64,000 nucleotides of DNA from Streptomyces sp. A1277 (GTDB taxonomy: Bacteria; Actinomycetota; Actinomycetes; Streptomycetales; Streptomycetaceae). A model generated the notes under the pieces. That model saw only the letters and a list, made by a program, of their open reading frames with translations. It was not told the DNA's origin and ran no database searches. The stretch spans positions 1 through 64,000 of the forward strand of contig NZ_SSBI01000007.1 of NCBI RefSeq assembly GCF_004795015.1, read 5' to 3'. This document shows, in pieces, positions 63,330 through 64,000 of the stretch (the stretch's first letter is position 1; each line of letters begins with the position of its first letter). The translations under genes were made by a program, and so were the position numbers.

Positions 63330-63802
63330 CGCACCGTCACCGACACGGCCCGCATCGCGGACGTCGTGGCGGACACCGTGCTCGGGTACGGGCGGATCGA
63401 CGTGGTCGTCGACAACGCCGCCACCGGGCCCGTCGGCGCGGTGGACGAGACCAGCAACCGCGAGGGCGCCCCGCACCGGAGCAAGGCCCTTATCGTCGAA
63501 CCGGGCTCGTTCCGTACGGGATTCGCCGGGGGCGGCGCCCTGCGGCAGCCCGCACCCCTGGACGCGTACGGGGAGACCGTGGGCCCGGTCCGCAGCGGCC
63601 TCCCGGAGTCGGACGGCGAGCAGGAGGGCGACCCGGGCAAGGCCGCGGCGGCGATCCTGACCGCGCCGGCCGCCGGCGACACCCCGCCGCCGCTGCCGCT
63701 CGGCAACGACGCGACGGACGCCGTGCTCGGCGCCCTCGACGCCGGCCGCACCGAAGTCCTCGCTGGGAGAAGGTCAGCCGTAGTACCGGCTTCGACGGCT
63801 GA
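63330..63802 (+). pseudogene. remnant of short-chain dehydrogenase/reductase
   Basis: The frame reads VTDTARIADVVADTVLGYGRIDVVVDNAATGPVGAVDETSN (SDR cofactor-adjacent region with NNA-type motif), then jumps straight to KALIVEPGSFRTGFAGGGALRQPAPLDAYGETVGPVR and GNDATDAVLGALDAGRTEVLA (C-terminal region). The Ser-Tyr-Lys catalytic core and the N-terminal TGxxxGIG motif are missing. Near 63765 a frameshift leads into WEKVSRSTGFDG and the TGA at 63800-63802, the original ending. Non-functional. Confidence 0.8.
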
Positions 63803-63836
63803 CGGCGTCCGAAGGATCATGGGCGCGCGCTGTCCC

Positions 63837-63876
63837 GCGCGTGTGTGCCGGAGCGTGCGCCCCGGCACACACGCGC
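63837..63876 (+). terminator. 15-bp hairpin
   Basis: GCGCGTGTGTGCCGG (63837-63851) pairs with CCGGCACACACGCGC (63862-63876), with a 10-nt loop, downstream of the SDR remnant and before the lysozyme start. Confidence 0.75.
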
Positions 63877-63970
63877 ATTCGCGCTTCCCGCGGGGCCGCG
63901 GTGCGGGTGGGAGGCGGAAGAGGGGGGAAGCTAACCGGAACAGTGCTAGTCATTTGTAAAGGCGGTGCCC

Positions 63971-64000
63971 ATGCTGCACGGTGTCGATGTCAGCGCCCAC
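63971..64000 (+). CDS. start of GH25 lysozyme-like gene (partial)
   Basis: Only the first ten codons are in the window: MLHGVDVSAH. 'HGVDVSxHQ' is the usual beginning of GH25 (Cellosyl/Acm-type) N-acetylmuramidases, with the Asp as catalytic residue. Continues past the window end. Confidence 0.6.
   Translation, partial: MLHGVDVSAH

Overview
The window looks like a stretch of a Streptomyces chromosome. Support: very high G+C, strong third-position G/C bias, many GTG starts and ATGA/GTGA gene overlaps, and families typical of the genus. These include three SpoIIE-type PP2C phosphatases, a DUF6397 protein, an orphan roadblock protein, an LAETG sortase substrate, a TerD protein, an LCP protein, a GH84 enzyme with a DasR-like site, and a SoxR-type promoter. 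I saw no rRNA, tRNA, CRISPR array, transposase, integrase or biosynthetic mega-enzyme.

Layout. 1-9.7 kb: DinB protein; divergent AraC regulator and DUF2000 protein; a translationally coupled TPR protein and polyprenyl synthase behind a 38-bp symmetric element; a phosphoribosyltransferase-hydrolase fusion; a GAF/PAS/PP2C phosphatase; divergent SnoaL-like protein and PadR regulator; an alpha/beta hydrolase. 9.7-16 kb: a glycine-betaine-type ABC importer whose ATPase lies on the opposite strand beyond a decayed beta-lactamase-type gene; a proline iminopeptidase-like hydrolase; a rhodanese protein behind a CsoR/CstR-like palindrome. 16-24.7 kb: LmbE deacetylase, secreted GH84 enzyme, an oxidoreductase plus two-FadE operon, a small membrane protein and a PepSY lipoprotein. 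24.8-32.7 kb: an ABC exporter under a SoxR-type promoter, a second phosphatase, a GH9 remnant, a secreted His/Trp repeat protein, and a divergent MFS transporter and ManD-type dehydratase. 32.7-42 kb: ABC exporter, a BenE/XRE-cupin pair with a double operator, a Tat amidase and a SNF2-SWIM pair. 42-54.4 kb: fatty acid desaturase, MOSC protein, a repeat-bearing hypothetical, MpaB-like protein, MarR/MMPL pair, TerD, LCP, roadblock, DUF6397 and the LAETG protein. 54.4-64 kb: a third phosphatase, HIBCH-like hydrolase, two hypotheticals, an FAD-linked oxidase, a Cys-rich pentapeptide-repeat protein, an SRPBCC protein divergent from a radical-SAM-like protein with non-canonical cysteine spacing, an SDR remnant, and the first codons of a probable GH25 lysozyme.

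Most of the region is accessory metabolism, transport and stress signalling, with single genes or short operons each under a local regulator. Three decayed genes (beta-lactamase, GH9 cellulase, SDR) show ongoing gene loss. The least ordinary items are the radical-SAM-like protein, the His/Trp repeat protein, the SoxR-type promoter, and the symmetric element in front of the TPR/prenyl synthase pair.
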